Assembly (NCBI GenBank): GCA_937981555.1
Contig: CALJOK010000025.1
Coordinates: forward strand, 62,001 to 126,000
Direction of reading: 5' to 3'
DNA: 64,000 bases
DNA from: an uncultured Saprospiraceae bacterium
Lineage (GTDB): Bacteria > Bacteroidota > Bacteroidia > Chitinophagales > Saprospiraceae
Shown here: in pieces, positions 45,001 through 53,500 of the stretch
Numbering within the stretch: the first letter of the stretch is position 1
Layout of the letters: every line of letters begins with the position of its first letter
The notes under the pieces: model-generated
The model's database searches: none
Told to the model about the DNA's origin: nothing
Seen by the model: only the letters and a program-made list of their open reading frames with translations
Made by a program: the position numbers and the translations under genes

Positions 45001-45391
45001 CCCAAATCCAACGGCAACTCCAACTGAAGACGGTACGACATATTCAGTAACAGTAACTGATTTGAATGGATGTATTTCGACTGCATTAGTTGTTTTGACT
45101 TTTCCTTGTCAAGCTGATAAGATTATAATTCCAAATGTATTTACTCCTGATGGAGATGGATTGAATGATACCTTCGGAGCTGTTATCGGGGAAGGAGTGG
45201 AGATGGTTAGTTCGATGAAAATCTTTGATCGATGGGGAGAAAAAGTTTTTGAATCCACAGGGAACAATGCTGTTTGGGATGGATTAGTTGATGGAAAAGC
45301 AGGCGTTTCGGATGTCTATGTTTATGTGATTAGAGTAGTTTGTCCTGAGGGCGAAGAACAATATGTTGGAGATGTAACTTTACTTCGTTGA
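39053..45391 (+). CDS. Giant secreted M43-type metalloprotease with T9SS type-B sorting domain
   Basis: A 2112-residue exoprotein with a signal-like N-terminus (the start may be ATG 39053 or 39068). Domains in order: propeptide; zinc metalloprotease with HEMGHYLGLYH at 241-251 and a Met-turn NYMDYGD near 313, matching pappalysin-like M43 enzymes; two PKD-like domains (about 360-530); a propeller-like beta region (about 555-890); seven FG-GAP/VCBS-type calcium repeats of form DxDxDG (about 995-1390, for example GDVDGDGVPEI, ADFDGDGMGEI); CARDB-like and further beta domains; and a C-terminal gliding-motility/T9SS type-B sorting domain (about 2020-2112; NVFTPDGDGLNDTF, IFDRWGEKVF). It should be exported by the Sec and then type IX systems and act on the cell surface or outside. 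Confidence 0.92.
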   Translation: MTNFLMKNLLSTFTYATVLLGVATLTIDWTSPVTTEFSNSTEVLSQYCAHDALLQQKLEDPVYQSKYADYEKDLYNHLNGNGSNEEFVADYTLPVVVHIVHQNGVENISDAQIFQAMQDLNDAFENVGYYDQGTGVNTQIEFCLATQDPDGNPTDGITRDDSPLTDMVLETEDIALKDLNRWDPLRYINIWVVKEINSASFGSGVAGYAYFPTSHGQPEDGLVVEAQRFGDTQSNSAVHVHEMGHYLGLYHTFQGGCPNDDCLADGDRVCDTPPDQTTAAAPCGFPQNSCSTDVNTSDPNNPLTSDEDDMIENYMDYGDLLCYSAFTAGQTERMVFSIQNIRQSLLGSIGCQDPCTTNITAGFSPDALSVDIGGTVTFTNSSQNATTYDWKNDGVSFSNNTNASFQFNTLGSFEITLVATNADPNCVDSVSIIIEVTCPVDASFIQDGYILNVGETVSCTNTSINATTYEWYVDGILTSTSTDFSTSFPTGGLYSIYLIAYGPLCSDTTLLTNFVQVGDCDITIDYSPTNPNTCDDIQFTANTSCDYDTWLWQFCEIENLGLPNVGTPNSVGSSPAHTDFIFDEVNGTGYHLFVTRYNQATNRVVRLDYGFDLNSVPTSTTLTNFPTIPTDANHIKNEGIDIVFENGNYHGFFATWDHIYRFDFGSDITNENPVVTLVQDFSDASWIHSLDMYKVGANWWGIASARSTGNVVVFYLGNNITGDILSYNTYDGGNANAAFTGATYLVDDDNHYILATDFQNGLIRFDFGSSLANVPTATNLGIFGTGNQWSVQAYKECDDTYAVYLFKETGDDHKILTFSPTVSGAPTSVTDLNGLGRVSGVSSFHRIGSELFFYIVKSTDGEVNRLSFENCSVSTPSSSNQQIPSLVYYSDPGTYDVSLIVNEGLPTQQIICSQITIDTCDQENCFNGRDDDGDGLIDCYDPDCCGDDTCDDFYYADCPIDCEYTGGISDFELELEWTTQNSGQSWCGYNTPITGDVDGDGVPEILGKPCTSGSGSPWPNILVIDGTSGTIENVITTPAFRYINSGPSIADLDGNGMVEIFFQASDNFANQNYTGGVIISGDVRRRIICYEFDGTTYVEKWISNVVAGYDFIEDANTVSAADFDGDGMGEIYVGNQIFNGSDGTLIAEGGVNNRRGIQDQNGIGEMHNRAVAYSVAVDVLPDNFCANCKGLEIVAGTAVYSVNIDPAIPSNSSIDIEVEMPGGEDGRTSIADIDNDGDLDAIVTSNDAGNASIAGIQIWDIQTPTYLVNVNNISTGDGEISQANIADFDGDGQVEFAVCNKSLYTVYEWNGINGLNTLWSIVTNDGSGQTGSTVFDFNNDGQFEVVYRDQTTLRILDGATGAELASEFCSSLTRVEYPVVVDVDADGETELLCSCVGELRAYGSLNAPWVSTRSVWNQHNYFNVNINDDLSIPINQQSHHIVGDSIVLNNFLTQYANPQFPIPDATVSVDSFGCGLDSFYVQLTVCNIGDLRLTNETPITFYDSDPTSTNATPLTTLELGQNIDPDTCVTLGFFISPQYNQTIYVVINDDASLAGPYDLATDFPVTSIAECDYTNNIDSFIQIGNPPMELDLGPDVTICDNGVIELNAGSGFVSYEWQDGWTDSTYTAFGAGKYWVDVLDSCGNIQSDTIEVIELEPTIATVEPQIATFCPPTCVTFTVQGNFFDHYEWQPSDYLDCDTCKTVTACPPGDFQYILIAWTDDGCYSLDTVLTQTTSYQTQEDFTVCVGGSIVIDGQVVSTPGTYTQDLTASNGCDSMHTITLQNFPETNFGFSISPACPGADNGSATVNINSGQTPFSYNWDVAGVGDTPTINNQPGGNYNVTITDGNNCTIVGTAVIPEDNNFDVIADVLDETCFEIGDGRIEIANPIGAEWTYSLDDVNFQSSPIFENISPGNYTIYLTDGFCEYETQVSITAANAFNIGIDASPSTIVEVGGSVDLQITNLPSNVDSIEWENTETLSCDDCPNPTATPTEDGTTYSVTVTDLNGCISTALVVLTFPCQADKIIIPNVFTPDGDGLNDTFGAVIGEGVEMVSSMKIFDRWGEKVFESTGNNAVWDGLVDGKAGVSDVYVYVIRVVCPEGEEQYVGDVTLLR

Positions 45392-45424
45392 TCTTTATAT
45401 TTTAGACAAAATATTTTAAGAGAG

Positions 45425-45469
45425 TCCTTCCAGTATTTTTATAATATGGGAGGATTTTTTTTTTTTTTT
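45425..45469 (+). terminator. Terminator of the giant protease gene
   Basis: TCCTTCCA (45425-45432) pairs with TGGGAGGA (45447-45454, one G-T), followed by fifteen T. Confidence 0.88.
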
Positions 45470-45588
45470 AAGAGATTAAACTTATATCCAATAATTTTAT
45501 ATTTGTTTTTTGTGAGAAACGATTGAGATGCTATGAATAATTTTAGGAGGTTTACAATGTTAAATTGTAAAATTAAAATTATCAACTT

Positions 45589-46323
45589 ATGAAGAACCTA
45601 TCCATTTGGGCAAAAAATAATAGAACTATAGCATTAGTAATAACAATAATATTACATGTGGTGATCGGTTACTTTTATTTCTATTTAGGAGCATTACTTT
45701 TTGTGAAAGAAATAATCATACCCTCAGCATTTCTTTACGTTTCAGGAGTTTTATTTTTGACAGCATATTTATTTTATCCTATAAAGTATGTGCAGAAAGG
45801 ACTTTACAAAAGAACTTTTTTTAAAGAAAAGCAATGGCAATTAGTTGCGATGATTAGTGCTATTATCTTTTTGGTTTTTATAGGAAACCATTCTACTCAA
45901 TCTGCATTTTCTCAACAAAATTTTCAACAAGAATTTTCTGCTCGTACGATTGCCCTTGACATAAAGAAAGATGCAAAAGTTGAAAAGAGAAAAAATCGAA
46001 AACTAATTCGAAAAGCAAAAAGACAACTCCGGAAAAGAATCAGAAGCAATGTTAGGAAGCTGATAAAAACAGAAAGAGGGATGACGGACTTTGGGAAATT
46101 TGCAGCTATATTTTTCTCAGTTTTAGCAGCAATTGGTTTAGGAATTTTAGTCTTGGGAATATCTTGTAATCTTTCTTGTTCAGGTAATGAAGCACTTGCA
46201 GCAATAGTATTGATTGGTGGATTTATATTAATAATTGGAGGTCTAATTTCGATAATTAGAAAAGTTATTTTAACCAAGTCTAGGAAAGAGGTAGAAAAGG
46301 AAAAGAAGGAGAGTCTAGGATAA
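45589..46323 (+). CDS. Multi-pass membrane protein of unknown function
   Basis: A 244-residue protein with about five hydrophobic helices: three in residues 10-105 (for example ALVITIILHVVIGYFYFYLG and SAFLYVSGVLFLTAYLFYP) and two near the C-terminus (about 165-225, containing AAIGLGILVLGISCNLSC). A very basic amphipathic stretch (about 125-165, rich in RKxKRxLRKRIRS) separates the two groups and may face the cytoplasm. No family is recognised. It is bounded by terminators and likely monocistronic. Confidence 0.65.
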   Translation: MKNLSIWAKNNRTIALVITIILHVVIGYFYFYLGALLFVKEIIIPSAFLYVSGVLFLTAYLFYPIKYVQKGLYKRTFFKEKQWQLVAMISAIIFLVFIGNHSTQSAFSQQNFQQEFSARTIALDIKKDAKVEKRKNRKLIRKAKRQLRKRIRSNVRKLIKTERGMTDFGKFAAIFFSVLAAIGLGILVLGISCNLSCSGNEALAAIVLIGGFILIIGGLISIIRKVILTKSRKEVEKEKKESLG

Positions 46324-46325
46324 AA

Positions 46326-46362
46326 AAAATGAGCCATCCGGAACTACTGGATGGCTCATTTT
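46326..46362. terminator. Bidirectional terminator
   Basis: AAAATGAGCCATCC (46326-46339) pairs perfectly with 46349-46362; A-run on the left and T on the right allow use by both converging genes. Confidence 0.85.
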
Positions 46363-46387
46363 AAATCGAGTTATATATAAGTATGAA

Positions 46388-47335
46388 TTATAAATTCCCT
46401 GGAATAATTACACTTTCTAAAACGTGAATTACTCCGTTTGTTGCTTGTACATCTGTCAAAAGAACTTTTGAAATACCTCCACCAGCATCAGTTAAAGTAA
46501 CTACACCACCACTAATATTTACAGTAAATTTTTCAGGTGCGTTTACAGTTGGAACTTCCATTCCATCAGTTAAAACATCAGATCGAACATTTCCAGAAGC
46601 GACATGGTAAGTCAAAACTTTTGCTAATTGCTCAGTTGTCAATCCATCAACTGTAGATTGAATTGCTGAGAATGCACTATTCAATGGAGCAAAAACTGTG
46701 AATGGTCCATCACCTGATAAAACAGAAACTAAGTCTCCATCAGCAGCAACCAAAGCTCCAACTAAAGAAGTGAAATTACTATTTGCTGAAGCATGTCCAA
46801 CAACATCCAAAGGTAAAAGTACTTGATCAACGATGTGAATTACACCATTAGTCGCATCAACATCTGCAGTCGAAACATTTGTATTTCCATTAACAACTAC
46901 ACCATTGGCACTCTTTTCAATTAAGATAGAAAGTTGCGTTGCATCTGGGCCATAAGTTGAAGCTGTAGATGCATAAGTTTGTCCATCAGCTAAGTCTCCC
47001 GAAGCAATTTTTGCACCACCTAAAACGTGGTATAATAATACTTCTTTCAAAGCAGCGTCAGAAATAGTAGTCAAGTCAATTCCTGCTGCAGTAAATGCTG
47101 CATTCGTTGGAGCAAAAACTGTGAATGGTCCATCACCTTCAAGAACAGAAACTAAATCTGCTTGCGTCAATGCTGCAACTAATGTGCTGAATTGAGTATC
47201 TCCACTTGCAATCTCAACAATACTCATTGGTACTGGCATTGGATCTGGATCTTCATCATCATCTCCACATGCTACGAATAAAAAAGGTAATGCTAATAAA
47301 AGTGCCCATCCTAGAAACGAAAGATTCTTCTTCAT
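46388..47335 (-). CDS. Fasciclin-domain lipoprotein (two FAS1 domains)
   Basis: A 315-residue protein. The start at 47335 gives a lipoprotein signal (ALLLALPFLFVAC, Cys23); the frame is open 19 codons further upstream. Two FAS1 domains follow a short acidic linker (GDDDEDPDP): about 40-178 and about 182-313. Each has the H1 motif GPFTVFAPTNAAF or GPFTVFAPLNSAF and the H2-type ending TNGVIHIVDQVLLP or TNGVIHVLESVIIP. Fasciclin domains mediate adhesion. A surface or periplasmic adhesin is therefore inferred. Confidence 0.92.
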   Translation of the reverse strand: MKKNLSFLGWALLLALPFLFVACGDDDEDPDPMPVPMSIVEIASGDTQFSTLVAALTQADLVSVLEGDGPFTVFAPTNAAFTAAGIDLTTISDAALKEVLLYHVLGGAKIASGDLADGQTYASTASTYGPDATQLSILIEKSANGVVVNGNTNVSTADVDATNGVIHIVDQVLLPLDVVGHASANSNFTSLVGALVAADGDLVSVLSGDGPFTVFAPLNSAFSAIQSTVDGLTTEQLAKVLTYHVASGNVRSDVLTDGMEVPTVNAPEKFTVNISGGVVTLTDAGGGISKVLLTDVQATNGVIHVLESVIIPGNL

Positions 47336-47470
47336 TTTGTAATTTTTTTTAAATTGATTTGATATTAAGTTATTTAGATGTGGATACAACACAGCGGATT
47401 TAGTTTTGTTTAATAAAAATTAAAAAAGATTAAACAAAATGTAAAATAGTTTACATTCGCTAAAACAAAA

Positions 47471-47514
47471 AAATAGGAGACACTTTCCAATCAAGATGAA
47501 AGTGTCTCCTATTT
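47471..47514 (-). terminator. Terminator of the sigma-54-type regulator gene
   Basis: ATAGGAGACACTTTC pairs perfectly with its complement at 47498-47512; A-run on the left yields a T-run on the minus strand. Could also act on the plus strand. Confidence 0.82.
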
Positions 47515-47537
47515 TTTTGAATAAAAGTGAGGGGAAT

Positions 47538-48908
47538 TTAAAATAGATTAAACCAAGTCATTCTCTTGGTGCTTTTTTCTTTTTCAGATTTCAACATTCG
47601 ATAAATAGTTGATTTTCCAATATCTAATTTTGTTGAAACAACCTGAATGTCATTGTCATATTTTTTCAAAAAATGATGGATGATCTTTGATTTATATTCT
47701 TCAAAAGTGATGGTCTGATCTAAAAAACTGATTTGGTTGGATGAACTTCCAAATTCAATATCGTCTTCAGAAATAATATTTTCATCAGCTAAAACCATTG
47801 CTCTTTCCATGATAGACCTAAGCTCACGAATATTTCCAGGGAAAGAATACGCAAGGAGTTTTTGCTTGGCTTTTTTGGACAAGATCTTTTTTTCAAAATT
47901 ATTTTTTTCAAAAAATTCATTCATTAAATTGGTCGCCAATAAAATGATATCATTGCCTCTATCTTTCAATGGAGGAATACTAATTGCCAAACCCATCAAA
48001 CGATAATAGAGACTTTCTAAAAAATCTCCTGCTTCCATTTCTGAAAATAAATCTTTTGGAGTACTGGTGATGAATCGAATATTGATTGGAATATTTTCGT
48101 TTCCTCCGACTCTTTGAAAGTAACCTAGTTTGATTGCGTTCAAAAATTTAGATTGAAATGACAAAGGCAGTAAATGAATATCTTCAAGGTACAAAGTTCC
48201 GCCGTTCGATAATTCTAATTTTCCTTCTCGGAATATTTGACTCTGGTGGTTTTCATAACCAAAAAATTCTTTTTCCAAATCTTCAGGCTCAATGGTACTC
48301 AATTTAAGATAGAGATAAGGGAATGATTTCTTATTTGAAAGATAGTGAATGAGGTATGCTGCTGCACCTTTGCCTGTTCCTTGCTCACCTGAGATATAAC
48401 AAGGAATATTAGTACAACTAGCCTTATCAATTAGTTTTTCTACCCGCTGCATTTTAGCACAATTATACACCATGTTTTTGACCATGTTATGATGTATTTT
48501 GGTATCTAATTTTTCTAATTGATTTTGTAGTTGATAAGTTTGACCAATATTTTTTAATAAAAAGTAGAGCCGCTGTTTAGTCAATTCTTCTTTTTGAAAA
48601 CAACCATAAATATTTGATTTCGATAAGAAGTTGAAACCCGTAATATTATTGTTTTTTGAAATAAGTATGACTGGAATATTTTTATTAAAGCCCAATATTT
48701 TATCCAAAAAAGGGATAGCATCTAAGAAGTCATTTTCTACTTCGAAGAAAATGGCATTAGGTTTTTGATGAATATTTTGGAATAATAAATCACCATTTTC
48801 GAAAATGGATAATTCAAATTTGGAAAGAAAAAAAGTAGCCAGACTTTGGCTAAACTTGGAGTCGGTCGATACTAAAAAAATCCTGCTCGCTGCAACATTT
48901 ATACTCAT
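47538..48908 (-). CDS. Sigma-54-activator-like AAA+ regulator lacking GAFTGA
   Basis: A 456-residue protein; start at 48908 is chosen because the frame upstream is unlike the family. Residues 1-120 are a receiver-like domain without the usual phospho-acceptor Asp (EVEND at 56-60). Residues 150-375 form an AAA+ core: Walker A GEQGTGKG (174-181), Walker B GGTLYLEDI (236-244), arginine-finger region FLESLYYRL (297-305), PGNIRELRS (358-366). The sigma-54 contact loop GAFTGA is absent: the segment reads FGYENHQSQIFREGK. A Fis-type helix-turn-helix lies at 421-442 (STKLDIGKSTIYRML). It probably regulates transcription without contacting sigma-54. Confidence 0.85.
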   Translation of the reverse strand: MSINVAASRIFLVSTDSKFSQSLATFFLSKFELSIFENGDLLFQNIHQKPNAIFFEVENDFLDAIPFLDKILGFNKNIPVILISKNNNITGFNFLSKSNIYGCFQKEELTKQRLYFLLKNIGQTYQLQNQLEKLDTKIHHNMVKNMVYNCAKMQRVEKLIDKASCTNIPCYISGEQGTGKGAAAYLIHYLSNKKSFPYLYLKLSTIEPEDLEKEFFGYENHQSQIFREGKLELSNGGTLYLEDIHLLPLSFQSKFLNAIKLGYFQRVGGNENIPINIRFITSTPKDLFSEMEAGDFLESLYYRLMGLAISIPPLKDRGNDIILLATNLMNEFFEKNNFEKKILSKKAKQKLLAYSFPGNIRELRSIMERAMVLADENIISEDDIEFGSSSNQISFLDQTITFEEYKSKIIHHFLKKYDNDIQVVSTKLDIGKSTIYRMLKSEKEKSTKRMTWFNLF

Positions 48909-49390
48909 TAATCTATACTTGATTTTTTGTGATCCCCGTAAATGTAAAGTTTTACGATGTTCGAAAAATAAAGGAAAAAGTGATGAGGAAGTTTTTGGTC
49001 TATAAGATCGTGAACAAAGATGGATTAGTATCCAAAAAATTACTGCGAAACAGAATCTCACATTTCTGTTTGAATTCTGTTTCTGCAGATAATCTTTGGA
49101 ACGAGAACTTTCAAGGGGGGGGAATATGAAAGCTACGTATTATAATAATAGCTAATACTATGCCAAGTTCTCAAAATGAAATCAAATGTTCTCATTTTGG
49201 GAACAAGGTATTATGTATGTGATAGTGAATGAAAAGATCAATATTTCAAATATTTGTATAATAAATAGAAGGTTTTGACTTATTCGTAAACTGAGAAATT
49301 GACTTCAAAATTCATTATTAAGTATTAAACGTTAGCTTATTTTTATTTGGAGATAGTTTTATAATACCGAATTATTTATAGCTAAATAAT

Positions 49391-49420
49391 TTTGCATATA
49401 GGAAATATTTATTAATTTTG
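49391..49420 (+). promoter_or_regulatory. Consensus promoter of the GntR regulator gene
   Basis: TTTG (49391-49394), 18 nt, TAATTTTG (49413-49420): a full match to the Bacteroidota promoter consensus. The -7 element overlaps the first operator palindrome. Confidence 0.72.
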
Positions 49421-49445
49421 GTCAACCAATTAATTGGTCAACCAA
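49418..49445. promoter_or_regulatory. Tandem TTGGTCAACCAA operator
   Basis: Two identical 12-bp perfect palindromes TTGGTCAACCAA at 49418-49429 and 49434-49445, separated by TTAA (16 bp centre to centre). The TGGTnnACCA-type core suits FadR-subfamily GntR repressors, and the position over the promoter and start region implies autoregulation by the adjacent regulator. Confidence 0.75.
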
Positions 49446-49482
49446 TTTTAGTCCTAAAGTAGAACAAAAGAACAAGAACAAA

Positions 49483-50184
49483 ATGTTAGAAAATTTTAAT
49501 GAAATTAAGGTTGAAACTCCTGTTGATAAAATTATACGACAAATTAGGAGCTTGATTACTTCAGGACAATTGAACTCAGGAGATAGACTTCCACCCGAAC
49601 GAAAGTTAGCAGAAAAGTTAGGAGTAAGTAGAACTCATGTTCGAGATGCGATTCGAAAACTAGAGTTCTATGGAATTTTAAAAACACTTCCTCAAAGTGG
49701 TACTGTCGTGTCTGGAATGGGAATTACTGCGTTGGAAGGATTAATAACAGATGTTTTGAAATTGGAAAAAACAGATTTCTCATCATTGGTTGAAACACGA
49801 GTTATTCTTGAAACGAATGGAGCAAGACTTGCTGCAGAGAGAAGAACTCCAGAAGATATTATTCAAATTGAAAAAGCTTTAATAGCATACGAGAAGAAAG
49901 TGAGACTAAATCAAACGGCGGTTGAAGAAGATTTGATGTTTCATCTCAAAATAGCTGAAGCTAGTAAAAATGCTGTTTTGAAATCTTTGATGTTAATTAT
50001 CACACCTGATATAGTAAAGAGCTTTATTCAATATAAAGTTTGTGATGAAAATGAAATTGAAGACAAAGTGATCAAAGAGCATGAGGAAATATTAGAACAT
50101 ATTGTAAATGGAGATGGGGAAGCGGCAAGTCAAGCAATGAAGAAACATCTAAAAGATGTATTTGAATTTGGCAAATCATTATAA
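49483..50184 (+). CDS. GntR/FadR-family transcriptional regulator of the alginate locus
   Basis: A 233-residue protein. The winged helix (about 8-78) has GDRLPPERKLAEKLGVSRTHVRDAIRKLE, typical of the FadR subfamily, and the C-terminal FCD domain (about 90-230) has conserved acidic/His positions (ETRVILE, FHLKIAEAS, EHEEILEHI) that usually bind a metal and an organic-acid ligand. In alginate loci such regulators respond to pathway sugars such as DEH or KDG; that is inferred from location. The tandem operator lies in its own promoter. No copy of the same operator is seen before susC, so control of the rest may be by another site. Confidence 0.88.
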   Translation: MLENFNEIKVETPVDKIIRQIRSLITSGQLNSGDRLPPERKLAEKLGVSRTHVRDAIRKLEFYGILKTLPQSGTVVSGMGITALEGLITDVLKLEKTDFSSLVETRVILETNGARLAAERRTPEDIIQIEKALIAYEKKVRLNQTAVEEDLMFHLKIAEASKNAVLKSLMLIITPDIVKSFIQYKVCDENEIEDKVIKEHEEILEHIVNGDGEAASQAMKKHLKDVFEFGKSL

Positions 50185-50420
50185 AACAAGAACGAGGTAG
50201 CATTTTATGCTGACTCATACTACTACCATATTTTAGAAACAAAAAAAACGACAAATCATGTCTTCCAAAAAAATCAATTCAAGCTAGTAAAGTTTGGAAA
50301 AAAAATGGATTAGCATCCGTTAATCTTTAATTCGATAGAATATAAATCGGCCAACTCATTTCATAATATACCTAATTTATGATTGAAAAATCATAAAGTG
50401 TATATGAAGTGATTCTGAAT

Positions 50421-50441
50421 AACTTGATGTTGTATCAAGTT
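50421..50441. promoter_or_regulatory. Palindrome in the SusC upstream region
   Basis: AACTTGAT and ATCAAGTT form perfect 8-bp arms around a 5-nt centre, immediately upstream of a candidate -33 TTTG. It could be an operator distinct from the GntR site. Confidence 0.45.
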
Positions 50442-50481
50442 AAACTCCTTTGACATATTATATTTTATCAGCGGTTTAAAT

Positions 50482-50500
50482 ATTTCGCATTAAGCGAAAT
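50482..50500 (+). ncRNA. Small hairpin in the SusC leader
   Basis: ATTTCGC and GCGAAAT pair across a 5-nt loop, about 34 bp before the SusC start, likely within the mRNA leader. Confidence 0.35.
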
Positions 50501-50533
50501 TTAGAAACAAAATATTTAAATAAATCTTTAATT

Positions 50534-53500
50534 ATGAAATTGAATTATTTACCCTTCAATCAAATTTCCAGCAAAATAAGCTTGCTTATGGGGTTCTTTG
50601 TATTCCTAAGCTTTCAAACTTTGCAAGCCAATAACTTTACAATGGCGAGTGAAACTGAAAAACTAACTGTTCTAAAAGTTTCAGGAACAGTTATAAGTTC
50701 TGATGACGGACTGCCTCTTATCGGAGCTACCGTTATTATTAAAGGTACAAGCAATGGTACCACTACAGATATTAATGGATTTTATGAATTAGATGCCGCT
50801 CCTAGTGATATTCTAAGTATAAGTTATACAGGAATGAAAACTCAAGAAGTTGCAGTCGAAGGTAGAACTACTGTAAATGTAATTTTGCAAGGTTCTAATG
50901 TTATGGATGAAGTAGTTGTGATTGGATATGGTACTCAGAAAAAATCACACTTAACTGGATCCATATCCAAAGTTGAAAATAAAAATTTAGATCAGATCGC
51001 AGTAGCGAGAGTAGATGATGCTCTTATTGGGCAAGTATCTGGAGTTAATATCCAAGCAAGTTCAGCAGAAGCTGGTGCTGCTCCAACTATTACGATTAGA
51101 GGATTTGGATCTGTAAATGCTGAATCCGGACCTGCTGTAGTAATTGATGGTTTAGTAGTAGATCCTGATTTTCTTGGGAACATGGATATGAATGATATTG
51201 CTTCATTTGAAGTATTAAAAGATGCTGCATCTGCTGCCATATATGGTAGTGAAGGATCTAATGGAGTAATCTTGATTACTACAAAAAGTGGTAAGGATGG
51301 AAAAACTAAATTTAGTTACGAAACTTACATTGGAAGAAAAGAAGCATTTGGAAGTGATGGTTATAAAAAGAGTGTTGCTGACTGGGCTGCAAAAGAAATG
51401 GCAGCAACTGGTTTCTTAACTAATAATACACAATATGCACAACAATTAGTTTCAGAGACAGGTATTGATAGAGATTGGCAAGATGTGTTCTTTGATGGAG
51501 GAAATATTTCAAGTCATTCTTTTTCTGCAAGAGGTGGAAGTGCTAAGACGAAATTTAGTGCATCCTTAAGAACGCTTGGAGATCAAGGTGTGGTAATTAC
51601 TGATGATTACCGATTATACTCTGGACGAATTAAAATGGACACTAAAATTACTGATAATTTAAAATTTGGTTTTAATTTAAATCCTTCTTATTCAAAACGA
51701 AGAGCACTACCTACATCAATACATAATCCAATTAGACAATCTCCATGGTTACCTATTTACCATACGGAAGAAACATTAAAATATGTTAATACAGATGATC
51801 CTGATGGTTTTGAATATTATCCTGATGTTGTGGTAGGATCTTATTTCATGGAAGATCATTTGCAAAATATAGATATAGATACTACTGATGAGCAGGGTGC
51901 AAGTCGGCCTCGTACTTCTGGAGATATGAATCCTTATGCTCAATATGTGGAAAGAGAACATTACGAGTTTAAAACTAAAATCTTAGCTCGAACATATTTG
52001 AGCTATAAGATTGCAGATGGATTGACAGCGAAAACATCGCTTGGTGTAACTAGAGAAAATCGTAAAAGAACAAGATGGAATGGAACACTACATCATGCAT
52101 CAGCAAGTAGAGCTTCTTACCAATTACAAAATAGAGTGCGTAATAGAATAATTTCAGATAATACAATCAACTATACTAAAGCAGTAAACGATCATGATTT
52201 CAGTTTATTGGTAGGTGCAACTTTTCAAAAAAGACAAGTTGAAAATAGTGTAATTGACGGTACAGGATATGCTAATGATTTACTTAAAAACTTACAAGGA
52301 GCAACTTTAGTGTCTGAATTTCAAGAGATCAATTTTGAAAAAAATAAAGTAGGTTATTTCGCTAGAGTAAATTATGCTTTTGCTAATAAATATTTAGTGA
52401 ATGCTTCTTTTAGAAGAGATGCAAGTTCTGTATTTGGGGTAGATTCAAAATGGGGTAATTTCCCTGCCATTTCATTTGGTTGGAATGTACACAATGAAGG
52501 ATTCTTAAGTGATAAAAACGAAACAGTAAGTAGATTGAAATTTAGAGTAAGTTATGGACTGACAGGTAATGAAAATTTCAGCGTGGGTGATGATATAATT
52601 AATTCATATCCTTATTTGGCATTGTTGAATACGTCGAATGCAATTACTGGAAATGGTATTACTCCAGGTGTTTCTGCTCTTAATATAGCAAATACTTTAT
52701 TGCAATGGGAGGCTTCAAGAGAGTTTAACCCTGGAATTGATTTTGGATTTATGAGTAATAGAATAACAGGATCACTAGATTATTATGTAAGAACAAGTGA
52801 TCAATTGTTATTAGAAAATCCTGTTTCTTACGTGACTGGTTTTGATGCTGGTATTGTGAATTTAGGTGAAGTACAAAATAGTGGATTTGAATTTGAAATT
52901 AGAACTAGAAATATTTCTAACAGTAATTTCAAATGGTCAACATCACTTATTGCATCAACTAACAAAAATGAATTACTCAGTTTTGGGGAGTCTGATGGAG
53001 CATTATTAGAAGATGGTTTTGGAAGAAATTCACAATGGATAAATTCTGTTGGAAATCCTATCTCCTCTTTCTACGGATTTGTTAAAGATGAAGAAATAGA
53101 TGCGAAATATTATGATTCACCTTGGATTCCAATTAACGGTGTGTCAGAAGATGTAATTGTTAAAGATTTAAATGGTGACGGTTTAATTTCGGATGCAGAT
53201 AAAACTATTCTTGGTGATCCATACCCAGAATTGATTTGGAGTTTAACGAATGAAGTTTCGATTGGCAATTTTGATTTTTCTATTATGATTCAAGGAAGCC
53301 AAGGTGCTCAAGTGAAAAATATTGGAGACCAATATTTCGGAACACATTGGCAAGGTCGTACTTCTGATGAGCAAGCAGTAGTTGATGATGGAGTAGTTCC
53401 TAATGCTACTTTCCTTCAACCAAGAATTTGGACAGACGAGGTTGTACAAGATGCAGGTTATTTCTCATTAAGAAATGTAAACATTGGATATAACTTCACA

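Larger units (their letters stand above)
48909..49482. other. Divergent intergenic region containing the gntR promoter
   Basis: No supported gene is seen. The left part precedes the minus-strand AAA+ regulator. The right end has the consensus promoter and operator pair of the GntR gene at 49391-49445. The middle is A/T-rich with no recognised structure. Confidence 0.55.
50185..50533. other. Leader/promoter region of the SusC gene
   Basis: No gene. It contains an 8-bp inverted repeat (50421-50428 with 50434-50441), a TTTG at 50449-50452 that could be a -33 element, and a 7-bp hairpin at 50482-50500 just upstream of the SusC start. Confidence 0.5.

Noticed and set aside
48909-49061. 51-codon N-terminal extension of the AAA+ regulator
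   Set aside because: The extension is hydrophobic/basic and unlike receiver domains; the receiver-like fold begins just after the ATG at 48908.
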